From the NCBI GenBank assembly GCA_903925445.1, contig CAIYFE010000373.1, positions 1-11,926 of the forward strand: a stretch of DNA of 11,926 nucleotides, written 5' to 3'. The notes beneath the pieces are model-generated. The model did no database searches, had not been told where the DNA came from, and saw only the letters and a list, made by a program, of their open reading frames with translations. The stretch comes from an uncultured Burkholderiales bacterium (GTDB lineage: Bacteria; Pseudomonadota; Gammaproteobacteria; Burkholderiales; Burkholderiaceae_C). Below are positions 1 through 6,507 of this stretch, one piece after another (positions within the stretch are counted from its first letter, which is position 1; the number at the start of each line of letters is the position of its first letter). Made by a program: the position numbers and the translations under genes.

Positions 1-401
1 ACGTGGTGCATGAGTGGTTTGTGATTGACGCCACCGATAAGGTGCTCGGACGAGTAGCCAGCGAAGTTGCTCTCCGTTTGCGCGGCAAACACAAAGCCAT
101 TTACACACCCCACGTCGATACCGGTGACTTCATCGTCATCATCAACGCCGCCCAACTCAAGGTCACTGGGACCAAGAACTTGGACAAGGTGTACTACCGT
201 CACTCCGGCTTCCCCGGCGGCATCACTGCCACCAACTTCCGCGACATGCAAGCCAAGCACCCCGGTCGTGCTTTGGAAAAAGCTGTCAAAGGCATGTTGC
301 CCAAAGGCCCTCTCGGCTACGCCATGATCAAAAAACTCAAGGTGTACGGCGGTGCAGAGCATCCTCACACTGCGCAACAGCCTAAAGTGCTGGACATCTA
401 A
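1..401 (+). CDS. rplM: 50S ribosomal protein L13 (5' end cut off by window edge)
   Basis: L13 is a primary-binding 23S rRNA protein needed early in 50S subunit assembly. The visible part reads in the frame whose first full codon is at position 3. It contains the L13 blocks LRGKHK, YTPHVDTGD, DKVYYRHSG, the conserved VKGMLPKGPLGYAM stretch and the terminal AAQQPKVLDI-type ending (here TAQQPKVLDI). About 132 codons are present against a family length near 142, so roughly ten N-terminal residues and the start codon lie left of the window. The GTG codons at positions 3 and 6 are internal valines, not starts. The TAA stop at 399-401 overlaps the Shine-Dalgarno AAGGAG (400-405) of rpsI, so the two genes are co-transcribed and probably translationally linked, as in most bacteria. 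No frame disruption is seen. Confidence 0.97.
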   Translation, partial: VVHEWFVIDATDKVLGRVASEVALRLRGKHKAIYTPHVDTGDFIVIINAAQLKVTGTKNLDKVYYRHSGFPGGITATNFRDMQAKHPGRALEKAVKGMLPKGPLGYAMIKKLKVYGGAEHPHTAQQPKVLDI

Positions 402-412
402 GGAGCTGACAA

Positions 413-805
413 ATGATTGGTGAATGGAACAATGGCACAGGCCGTCGCAAATCCAGCGTCGCCCGCGTGTTTTTGAAAAAAGGCTCCGGCAAGATCACGG
501 TCAACGGTAAAGACATCGCCGAGTACTTCGGTCGTCAAACCTCGATCATGATTTCTAAACAACCTCTGGTTTTGACCAACAACGCCGAAAGCTTTGACAT
601 TCAAGTCAACGTGCACGGTGGCGGTGAGTCTGGCCAAGCAGGTGCAGTGCGTCACGGCATTACCCGTGCTTTGATTGACTACGACGCAGCGCTGAAGCCT
701 GTCCTGTCTCAAGCCGGTTTTGTCACACGCGATGCCCGCGAAGTGGAACGTAAAAAAGTCGGCTTGCACTCTGCTCGTCGCCGCAAACAGTTCAGCAAAC
801 GTTAA
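413..805 (+). CDS. rpsI: 30S ribosomal protein S9
   Basis: S9 binds the 3' major domain of 16S rRNA in the small-subunit head; its C-terminal tail reaches the P-site tRNA. The 130-residue product has the full S9 pattern: TGRRKSSVARV near the N-terminus, GGGESGQAGAVRHGI in the middle (about residues 63-77), and the basic RRRKQFSKR end with the invariant terminal Ser-Lys-Arg. The ATG at 413 is preceded at a 7-nt spacing by a strong Shine-Dalgarno AAGGAG (400-405), which overlaps the rplM stop codon. The gene is the last of the rplM-rpsI operon; a strong intrinsic terminator begins 20 nt after its stop. Length and ends match the family exactly, so the call is secure. Confidence 0.98.
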   Translation: MIGEWNNGTGRRKSSVARVFLKKGSGKITVNGKDIAEYFGRQTSIMISKQPLVLTNNAESFDIQVNVHGGGESGQAGAVRHGITRALIDYDAALKPVLSQAGFVTRDAREVERKKVGLHSARRRKQFSKR

Positions 806-825
806 TTCGTTTCTCTGTTCTGCTC

Positions 826-863
826 AAAAAAGCCGCAGGGGTTTTGCCCTTTGCGGCTTTTTT
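826..863 (+). terminator. Intrinsic terminator after rpsI
   Basis: A 12-bp perfect stem pairs AAAAAAGCCGCA (826-837) with TGCGGCTTTTTT (852-863). The upper part can add GGG (838-840) with CCC (847-849) around a small T-rich loop. The right arm ends in six Ts, giving the U-tract. It lies 20 nt after the rpsI stop and before erpA, so it should end the ribosomal protein transcript and leave erpA to its own promoter. The symmetric A-run and T-run mean it could also work from the other strand, but no minus-strand gene points into it. Confidence 0.9.
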
Positions 864-918
864 GTGGGCTTTGTAAAAGCCCCATTAGAAGTAACGTTAA
901 TCAATAAAATCAACGGCT

Positions 919-943
919 ATTCCCGACTAAACCGATATACTTT
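919..943 (+). promoter_or_regulatory. Candidate erpA promoter with IscR-type site
   Basis: The -10-like TATACT at 936-941 lies 25 nt before the erpA ATG; no good -35 hexamer is seen 16-18 nt upstream. Positions 919-943 match the E. coli type-1 IscR consensus (ATASYYGACTRWWWYAGTCRRSTAT, from memory) at about 18 of 25 positions. The left half, ATTCCCGACTA, fits at 10 of 11; the right half is poor and overlaps the -10 box. IscR is the Fe-S-sensing repressor of Fe-S biogenesis genes, and erpA is a known IscR target in E. coli, so the context fits. The rest of the 161-nt space between rpsI and erpA shows nothing else recognisable apart from the terminator. Confidence 0.35.
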
Positions 944-966
944 ATAGCCAGAAATTGGAGAAAACC

Positions 967-1332
967 ATGAGCGCAGTTGCCGACAACATTCAGACCGAAA
1001 TGCCCGAACCTATCAACTTCACCGACAGCGCCGCTGCCAAGGTGGCTGATTTGATCGCGGAAGAAGGCAACCCCGATCTGAAATTGCGCGTGTTCGTGCA
1101 AGGCGGTGGCTGCTCTGGATTTCAATACGGCTTCACCTTTGACGAAATCGTCAACGAAGACGACACGACCATGACCAAAAACGGAGTGTCTTTGCTGATT
1201 GACGCCATGAGCTACCAATATTTGCTTGGTGCTGAGATCGACTACAAAGAAGATTTGCAAGGCGCTCAATTTGTGATCAAAAACCCCAACGCCACCACCA
1301 CCTGCGGTTGTGGCTCCTCTTTCTCGGTGTAA
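967..1332 (+). CDS. erpA: Iron-sulfur cluster insertion protein ErpA (A-type carrier)
   Basis: ErpA is a cytosolic A-type carrier that receives Fe-S clusters from the ISC scaffold and delivers them to apo-proteins. The 121-residue product carries the three cluster-binding cysteines in the usual settings: Cys49 in GGGCSGFQYGF, and Cys113 and Cys115 in TTCGCGSSFSV at the very C-terminus. The FTFDE block and the NPNATT stretch before the last cysteines separate ErpA from IscA. I chose ATG 967 because GGAG at 957-960 sits 6 nt upstream; an in-frame TTG at 955 would destroy that arrangement. The gene stands alone between the rpsI terminator and the converging anmK, whose stop is only 9 nt away. 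A candidate IscR site lies upstream. Confidence 0.96.
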   Translation: MSAVADNIQTEMPEPINFTDSAAAKVADLIAEEGNPDLKLRVFVQGGGCSGFQYGFTFDEIVNEDDTTMTKNGVSLLIDAMSYQYLLGAEIDYKEDLQGAQFVIKNPNATTTCGCGSSFSV

Positions 1333-1341
1333 GTCGGCCGT

Positions 1342-2451
1342 TCAAGCAGGATAAATGCCACCCAGTATGCGGGCGCCTTGTGCGCCCGTTACTTTGGGTG
1401 AGTTGCCGGGCAAGCCCAGAAGGGTTTGATGTGCCAGCCAAGCAAAGGCGCAAGCTTCGACTTGCAGCGGTGGCATGCCGCAGGTCTGCGATGAAACCAC
1501 AGGCATCGCCAGTCCCGCTTGTAAGCGCGCCATCAAAAAATGATTGAGCGCACCGCCGCCGCACACGATCAGACGTTGCGCATCGTTGGCATGACGCGCC
1601 ACATCTTGTGCGCAAGCCCGTGCGGTGAATTCGGTCAAGGTTGCTTGCACATCGGCCGCAGGTAAGGCGTCAAATGGCTGCAAATGCGCGAGCAGCCAGT
1701 CGGGATGAAACAAGTCGCGCCCCGTGCTTTTGGGTGGCGGTTGCTGCAAAAAAGGCTCTTGCATGAGTTGGTGCAGTAAGTCGTCGTGTACAACGCCCGA
1801 TTGCGCCCATTGGCCGCTGTGGTCAAAGTCTTGTCCGGTGTGTTGTTGGCACCAATGGTCCAGCAAAGCGTTGGCAGGGCCGCAGTCAAAGCCCAGCAAA
1901 TCGCCATTGGGGCGCAAGACGCTCAAGTTGGCTATGCCGCCTAAATTCAGGACGGCTTGCGCATGCTTTGCATCGCCGAACATGTGTTGGTGGAAAACGG
2001 GCACCAAAGGGGCGCCTTGCCCACCTGCAGCCACGTCGCGGCTGCGAAAGTCGGCGACCACGCTGATGCGGGTCAACTCAGCAAGCAAGGCCGGGTTGTT
2101 GAGTTGCAAGGTGTAACCGGTGGCATCGAACAAGCCGGGGCGATGGCGCACCGTTTGGCCATGTGCACCGATGGCGCGAATGTCTTGCGCCTTGAGATGT
2201 TGGTCTTCAAGCAGTCGCTTCACCACTTGAGCGTACACGCGAACCAAGCCGTTGGCAGCCAAGGCCGCACGGTGCAATTCGTCGTCACCGCTTTGGTTGA
2301 GGGCGAGCAATTCAGCTTTGAGTTCAGCGGGCAGAGCCAAGTTTTGATGCGCCAAGACACGCCAAGGGGTAGCAGAGAAGTCCACCAACACGCCATCCAC
2401 ACCGTCGAGTGAGGTGCCCGACATCAACCCGATGTAGAGCGAAGCAGTCAT
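1342..2451 (-). CDS. anmK: Anhydro-N-acetylmuramic acid kinase
   Basis: AnmK hydrolytically opens 1,6-anhydro-MurNAc and phosphorylates it with ATP to MurNAc-6-phosphate, a step in cytoplasmic recycling of murein. The 369-residue protein is full length. It shows the N-terminal nucleotide-binding GLMSGTSLDGVD (residues 8-19), AHGQTVRH (96-103), DFRSRDVAAGGQGAPLVP (134-151), NLGGIANLS (169-177), the FDCGPAN segment with the likely catalytic Asp189, KSTGRDLF (241-248) and the C-terminal GGG-AxN motif (298-303). Its ATG immediately follows the TAA of the upstream M23 peptidase gene with no gap and no visible Shine-Dalgarno, so translation probably depends on coupling to that gene. The 3' end converges on erpA across 9 nt. 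Placing it with a murein endopeptidase fits its recycling role. Confidence 0.96.
   Translation of the reverse strand: MTASLYIGLMSGTSLDGVDGVLVDFSATPWRVLAHQNLALPAELKAELLALNQSGDDELHRAALAANGLVRVYAQVVKRLLEDQHLKAQDIRAIGAHGQTVRHRPGLFDATGYTLQLNNPALLAELTRISVVADFRSRDVAAGGQGAPLVPVFHQHMFGDAKHAQAVLNLGGIANLSVLRPNGDLLGFDCGPANALLDHWCQQHTGQDFDHSGQWAQSGVVHDDLLHQLMQEPFLQQPPPKSTGRDLFHPDWLLAHLQPFDALPAADVQATLTEFTARACAQDVARHANDAQRLIVCGGGALNHFLMARLQAGLAMPVVSSQTCGMPPLQVEACAFAWLAHQTLLGLPGNSPKVTGAQGARILGGIYPA
1369..1389. other. GC-rich hairpin in the erpA/anmK convergence zone
   Basis: A stem of 7 bp pairs CGGGCGC (1370-1376) with GCGCCCG (1382-1388), extendable by one G-T pair, with a 5-nt loop. It lies inside the last codons of anmK and about 37 nt after the erpA stop. 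On the plus strand the following bases are only weakly T-rich (GTTACTTTG), so it is at best a poor intrinsic terminator for erpA. It may simply reflect coding sequence for the C-terminal Gly-Ala-Gln-Gly-Ala-Arg residues. Confidence 0.2.
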
Positions 2452-3783
2452 TTATTCGGCGTTGGTGTTTTGAACGCTGGCAGCAGCGGTCAACTCGGTG
2501 CGCGACTGTGCGATTAGGCGTTTGAAGGCATCACGCGCAGCGGCAGACACTTCGATGGAGATGCTTTCGCGGGCCATCAAGATGGGATCTTTTTGTTGGC
2601 CGTTGACGCGGAATTCGAAGTGCAGGTGAGGTCCTGTGGCCCAACCTGTTTGACCGACCAAGCCGACGGTTTGACCTTGCGTCACGCTCTGTCCACGGGC
2701 TACAAGGATGCGGCTCAAGTGGGCATACACCGTGGTGTGTCCACTGTTGTGTTTGATCATCACCACATTGCCAAAGCCGTTTTGAACGCCAGCAAAATCC
2801 ACCACGCCTTGACCAACGCTGCGCACGGGCGTGCCGGTGGGGGCTGCATAGTCAACGCCTAAGTGCGCTTTCCAAGTTTGCAAAATGGGATGAAAACGCA
2901 TTTTGAAGCCGCTGGTGATGCGCGAAAAAGCCAAGGGCGAGGCCAAGTAGGCGTGGCGCAAACTTTTGCCTTCGGCGTTGTAGTAGCCGCCTTTGTTGCC
3001 ACTTTCTTGGAACCAGAAAGCTTGCAGCGTTTTGCCTGCGTTGACAAATTCAGCCGACAAGACGCGACCCGGGCGCAGTGTTTCGCCGTCGGCTTCCAAC
3101 GATTCATACACGACCGAGAAACGGTCGCCTTTGCGCAAGGCGCGTTGGAAGTCGATGTCGCCCGAGAAGACATCGGCCAGTTGGCTGGCCACGCTGTCAG
3201 GAATGTTGGCATCGTCGGTCGCTGCAAACAAAGAGGATTGAATCGTGCCACTGCCCAAACGGGTGGTGACGGTCAGCGGAGCGGTTTCCAGCTGTTGCGT
3301 CAAACCGCTGGCTTCGCGCTTGACAGTCCAGCGGGTGAATTGGTCGGAGTTGTCGGCGCTCCAACGTGCCACGAGTTTGAGCAGGCGGTTGTTTTCATCG
3401 ACTTCGGCGCTGACGGTGCGGCCTGCGCGCCCCAACAGCTGTTGACGTGCCAAGGGTGTGTTGCGCAAAAAAGCCGCGGCCTCAGCGTCGTTCACACCCA
3501 AGCGGCTGAGCAAGCTTTCGGCGGTGTCGCTGGAGCGCGTGGTGTCGGTGCGAAACAGTTGCAGTGTTTTTTGCTTGTCCAACGAGGGCAAAGACAAGGT
3601 GTTGACGGACTCGACAACTTGACGCAAAGGCAGTTGGCTGGCGTCAGGCGACAGGTTGACCACCGCGACCGCGCCGCCGCCAATCAACGACAAGGCCGCA
3701 GCAATGCCAACCATGACGCGCGTTGGATGTTGCTTGATCAGCGATTGGAGTTGTTGGGTGAAAGCGAGCAAGTCAGGCAGCAA
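2452..3783 (-). CDS. M23 family metallopeptidase (MepM-like murein endopeptidase)
   Basis: Likely a periplasmic, membrane-anchored zinc endopeptidase that cuts murein peptide cross-links. The 443-residue product has one membrane segment (about residues 23-42) after a short cytoplasmic start. Next come a LysM/OapA-like region with SLLSRLGVNDAEAAAFLRN (90-108), the MepM-type block FSGDIDFQRALRKGDRFSVVYE (206-227), and a C-terminal LytM domain. Its zinc and catalytic residues are intact: His307 and Asp311 in HLGVDYAAPTGTPV, His355 in YAHL, and His386 and His388 in GPHLHFEFRVNG. The start is TTG at 3783: an in-frame TGA lies two codons upstream, and GGAG lies 9 nt before the TTG. The stop abuts the anmK ATG, giving a cleavage-plus-salvage operon. 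It resembles E. coli MepM more than NlpD or EnvC, but I withhold the symbol because substrate bond specificity cannot be read here. Confidence 0.93.
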   Translation of the reverse strand: MLPDLLAFTQQLQSLIKQHPTRVMVGIAAALSLIGGGAVAVVNLSPDASQLPLRQVVESVNTLSLPSLDKQKTLQLFRTDTTRSSDTAESLLSRLGVNDAEAAAFLRNTPLARQQLLGRAGRTVSAEVDENNRLLKLVARWSADNSDQFTRWTVKREASGLTQQLETAPLTVTTRLGSGTIQSSLFAATDDANIPDSVASQLADVFSGDIDFQRALRKGDRFSVVYESLEADGETLRPGRVLSAEFVNAGKTLQAFWFQESGNKGGYYNAEGKSLRHAYLASPLAFSRITSGFKMRFHPILQTWKAHLGVDYAAPTGTPVRSVGQGVVDFAGVQNGFGNVVMIKHNSGHTTVYAHLSRILVARGQSVTQGQTVGLVGQTGWATGPHLHFEFRVNGQQKDPILMARESISIEVSAAARDAFKRLIAQSRTELTAAASVQNTNAE

Positions 3784-3824
3784 AAGTCAGGTCTCCGGCC
3801 AAGGTAGGCGATCAGCCAACTAAA

Positions 3825-3860
3825 ATCGGCCAAGAACACAAAGGTCGAATTATAGCCGAT
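3825..3860. repeat. Inverted repeat ATCGGC/GCCGAT between M23 gene and tyrS
   Basis: ATCGGC (3825-3830) is repeated inverted as GCCGAT (3855-3860), with centres 30 bp apart, about three helical turns. The pair brackets the TATAAT box that points toward the M23 gene. Spacing is too wide for a good hairpin; paired half-sites for a regulator or chance are both possible. The whole divergent gap is 93 nt (3784-3876). Confidence 0.3.
3849..3854 (-). promoter_or_regulatory. Candidate -10 box for the M23-anmK operon
   Basis: Read on the minus strand this is a perfect TATAAT, within GGCTATAATTCG. It would place the transcript start near 3842 and give a 5' leader of about 60 nt before the TTG start. 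No convincing -35 is seen 15-18 nt upstream, a region that overlaps the tyrS start codon. The same bases give no clear promoter in the tyrS direction; TAAAAT at 3821-3826 is a weak alternative there, again without a -35. Confidence 0.45.
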
Positions 3861-3876
3861 CTGGTAAAAAATCCTT

Positions 3877-5109
3877 ATGAATCAAGCACCTGCAAACCCT
3901 TACCCCATCACCGATCGCGTGCGCGAAGCCTTGGCCGTCAGCAAACGCGGCTGCGAAGAGTTGATTCCCGAAGACGATTGGCTCAAAAAACTGGCGCGTT
4001 CTGAGGCCACGGGGCAGCCGCTGCGCATCAAGTTGGGGCTCGATCCCACCGCGCCCGACATTCACATTGGGCACACCGTGGTGCTCAACAAAATGCGCCA
4101 GTTGCAAAACTTGGGGCACCAGGTGATTTTTTTGATTGGCGATTTCACCAGTCTGATTGGCGATCCTTCGGGGCGCAACAACACGCGACCCCCGCTCACA
4201 CCCGAGCAAATCAAAGCCAACGCAGAGACTTATTACAAGCAGGCCTCGTTGGTGCTGGACCCCGAAAAAACCGAAATTCGCTACAACAGCGAGTGGAGCA
4301 TTCCGTTGGGATCGATGGGCATGATTCAACTTGCTGCCAAGTACACGGTGGCGCGCATGATGGAGCGCAACGATTTCCATGACCGCTTCCATGCCAACAC
4401 ATCGATCAGCGTGCATGAGTTTTTGTACCCGCTCATGCAAGGCTATGACTCGGTGGCTTTGAAGTCGGACTTGGAGTTGGGCGGCACCGATCAGAAATTC
4501 AATTTGTTGATGGGGCGTCACCTGCAAACCGAGTACGGACAAGAGCCGCAGTGCATCTTGACCATGCCTTTGCTGGAAGGCTTGGATGGCGTCGAGAAGA
4601 TGTCCAAGTCCAAAAACAATTACATCGGCATCAGCGAAGCGCCCAACACCATGTTTGCCAAGGTGTTGTCGATTTCTGACACGCTCATGTGGCGCTGGTA
4701 CACCTTGTTGTCGTTCCAGTCAGAGCAAGCCATCGAAGCCTTGAAGCAAGAAGTGGCCGCTGGGCGCAATCCCAAAGAAGCCAAGGTAGCACTGGCCAAA
4801 GAAATCACATCGCGCTTTCATGGCGCCGCGGCTGCGGACGCGGCAGAGCAAGACTTCATCAACCGCAGCAAAGGTGGTGTGCCCGAGGTCATTCCTGAAC
4901 TGACCCTCAGCGGTGCGCCCATGGGCATCGGCGCTTTGCTCAAGGCCGCCAACTTGGCGCCTTCCACGAGCGAGGCCTATCGATTGATCGAGGGCGGCGG
5001 TGTGCGGGTCGATTCCAACGTGGTCAGCGACAAGGGCCTCAAGCTCGACGCTGGCGTTTACGTCGTGCAAGTGGGCAAGCGCAAATTCGTGCGCCTCACA
5101 TTGGCTTAA
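3877..5109 (+). CDS. tyrS: Tyrosyl-tRNA synthetase (type 2, TyrZ-like)
   Basis: This class I synthetase charges tRNA-Tyr with tyrosine in the cytosol. The 410-residue protein has the HIGH signature as HIGH (63-66) after GLDPTAPDI, the GDFTSLIGDPSGR block (88-100), GGTDQKFN (202-209), and KMSKS (241-245) followed by KNNYIGI. The C-terminal roughly 65 residues form an S4 RNA-binding domain (AYRLIEGGGVRVDSNVV, GVYVVQVGKRKFVRL). These blocks and the length fit the type-2 group rather than the E. coli TyrS type. ATG 3877 gives the expected N-terminus but has almost no Shine-Dalgarno (GGTAAAAAATCCTT precedes it). It heads a likely operon with a CDF transporter, dtd and dbpA. The pairing with dtd is notable because Dtd removes D-tyrosine that TyrRS can misload. 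Confidence 0.97.
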   Translation: MNQAPANPYPITDRVREALAVSKRGCEELIPEDDWLKKLARSEATGQPLRIKLGLDPTAPDIHIGHTVVLNKMRQLQNLGHQVIFLIGDFTSLIGDPSGRNNTRPPLTPEQIKANAETYYKQASLVLDPEKTEIRYNSEWSIPLGSMGMIQLAAKYTVARMMERNDFHDRFHANTSISVHEFLYPLMQGYDSVALKSDLELGGTDQKFNLLMGRHLQTEYGQEPQCILTMPLLEGLDGVEKMSKSKNNYIGISEAPNTMFAKVLSISDTLMWRWYTLLSFQSEQAIEALKQEVAAGRNPKEAKVALAKEITSRFHGAAAADAAEQDFINRSKGGVPEVIPELTLSGAPMGIGALLKAANLAPSTSEAYRLIEGGGVRVDSNVVSDKGLKLDAGVYVVQVGKRKFVRLTLA

Positions 5110-5133
5110 CGGCTGACAAAGAAGATCAACCCC

Positions 5134-6054
5134 ATGAACTCCCAATCCAAATGGCTGACACCGCAAGGCTTGTTGGGCGTGTCGGTGGTGGTGGCTGTGA
5201 TCACCATCGCGCTCAAAACCTGGGCTTGGTGGCTCACAGATTCGGTGGGTTTGCTCTCGGACGCCATGGAGTCGGTGGTCAACCTGGCCAGCGCTGTGTT
5301 CGGGTTGATGATGGTCACGATTGCTTCGCGACCTGCGGACGATGACCACCCGTATGGGCACCACAAGGCCGAGTATTTTTCGTCGGGCTTTGAAGGCATT
5401 TTGATCGTCGCTGCTTCGTTGGGCATTGTTTGGGCAGCCGCTCACCGATTTTTTGAACCGCAACCCATCGAGCAAGTGGGATTGGGTCTGAGCTTGTCGG
5501 TGGCAAGTTCGGCGCTCAACGGTTTGTTGGCTTGGGTGATGTTTCGCGCTGCCAAAACACATCGTTCTGTGGCACTCAAAGCAGACGCCAAGCATTTGGT
5601 CACCGATGTCTGGACGTCCGCAGGAGTGGTGGTGGGCATCGGTTTGGTCAGCGCGACAGGTTGGATGTGGCTCGATCCCTTGGTGGCCATTGGCGTGGCC
5701 TTGAACATCATGAAAGAAGGCGTGCATCTGGTTTGGGACGCCTCGCAAGGCCTGATGGACGAAGCCGTAGAGCCCGAAGTCATGCAGCAAATTCACGACA
5801 CCTTGAAAGAGTTTGAACACAAGCGCGGCGAGCACAACATCATCCGTTTTGATCACGTCACCACGCGCAAAGCAGGTCAACGCCGATTTGTGGACATGCA
5901 CATGCACATGCCTGCCGAATGGTCGTTGGGTCGTGCCGCAGCTTTGCGCACCACGGTTGAACAAGCGCTGATGCTGGCGGTGCCAGGTTTGCGCGCCACC
6001 ATTCAATTGCTGCCCAGCGATGTCGAGGCGCATTCGGTCGAGTTTGAGACGTAG
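5134..6054 (+). CDS. Cation diffusion facilitator (CDF) family metal transporter
   Basis: CDF proteins are inner-membrane dimers that export divalent metals in exchange for protons. The 306-residue protein has about six membrane segments (near 12-30, 38-62, 84-104, 115-136, 155-175, 178-192) and a cytoplasmic domain from about 212. HPYGHHKAE (72-80) is the conserved loop after TM2. In TM5 the transport site is the normal His154-x3-Asp158. In TM2 the matching positions read Glu46 and Asn50 (SDAMESVVN), not the Asp/His-x3-Asp of FieF or ZitB. In the tail, His241 and His256 align with FieF metal ligands, but others seem replaced, judged from memory. The metal is therefore not assignable. The gene starts 24 nt after tyrS with a weak AAGAAG upstream and ends 6 nt before dtd. 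Confidence 0.93.
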   Translation: MNSQSKWLTPQGLLGVSVVVAVITIALKTWAWWLTDSVGLLSDAMESVVNLASAVFGLMMVTIASRPADDDHPYGHHKAEYFSSGFEGILIVAASLGIVWAAAHRFFEPQPIEQVGLGLSLSVASSALNGLLAWVMFRAAKTHRSVALKADAKHLVTDVWTSAGVVVGIGLVSATGWMWLDPLVAIGVALNIMKEGVHLVWDASQGLMDEAVEPEVMQQIHDTLKEFEHKRGEHNIIRFDHVTTRKAGQRRFVDMHMHMPAEWSLGRAAALRTTVEQALMLAVPGLRATIQLLPSDVEAHSVEFET

Positions 6055-6060
6055 CGCGGC

Positions 6061-6507
6061 ATGAAAGCTGTTTTGCAACGCGTCAGTCAAGCCCGGGTTG
6101 AGGTGAAGGGGCAAACCGTGGGTGAAATTGCCCAAGGCTTGCTCGTGCTGTTGTGCGCCGAAAAAGGGGACGACGACAGCGTGGGACAAAAAATGCTCGA
6201 CAAGATTTTGAAGTTGCGTGTTTTTTACGACGATGCCGGCAAGATGAACCGCAGTGTGCAAGACGTTCAGGGCGGCTTGCTGATCGTGAGCCAATTCACC
6301 TTGGCCGCTGACGCCCGCAGCGGCACTCGTCCTAGCTTTACCAGTGCCGCGCCTGCGCAAGAAGGATTGCGTTTGTACGAGGCCTTTGTGCAACAGGCGC
6401 AATTGCGGCACGACAAAGTGCAAACTGGCGTGTTTGGTGCGGACATGCAAGTGCATTTGGTCAACGACGGCCCGGTGACCATTCCGATCACGATAATGGG
6501 TGGATGA
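6061..6507 (+). CDS. dtd: D-aminoacyl-tRNA deacylase
   Basis: Dtd hydrolyses D-amino acids, typically D-tyrosine, from tRNA, protecting translation and recycling the tRNA. The 148-residue product is full length and begins with the typical MKAVLQRVSQARVEV. It has the two active-site motifs of the chiral-proofreading family: SQFTL (77-81, in LIVSQFTLAAD) and the cis-proline GPVT (137-140, in VNDGPVTIPI). GPVT rather than GAVT marks a true D-specific enzyme, not the animal-type ATD. It begins 6 nt after the CDF stop without a good ribosome-binding site, and its TGA overlaps the dbpA start as ATGA, so it is embedded in a coupled operon. Being downstream of tyrS fits its substrate. Confidence 0.97.
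   Translation: MKAVLQRVSQARVEVKGQTVGEIAQGLLVLLCAEKGDDDSVGQKMLDKILKLRVFYDDAGKMNRSVQDVQGGLLIVSQFTLAADARSGTRPSFTSAAPAQEGLRLYEAFVQQAQLRHDKVQTGVFGADMQVHLVNDGPVTIPITIMGG

Noticed and set aside
3..8. GTG codons at the left edge as the rplM start
   Set aside because: L13 normally has about ten further N-terminal residues; the gene is cut by the window edge.
955..966. Upstream TTG start for erpA adding four residues
   Set aside because: GGAG at 957-960 is a Shine-Dalgarno at the right distance from ATG 967 and would lie inside the longer frame; the shorter product matches the family.
2863..3807. A 314-codon plus-strand open frame opposite the M23 peptidase
   Set aside because: Antisense shadow caused by codon bias; the peptidase with intact zinc motifs is on the other strand.
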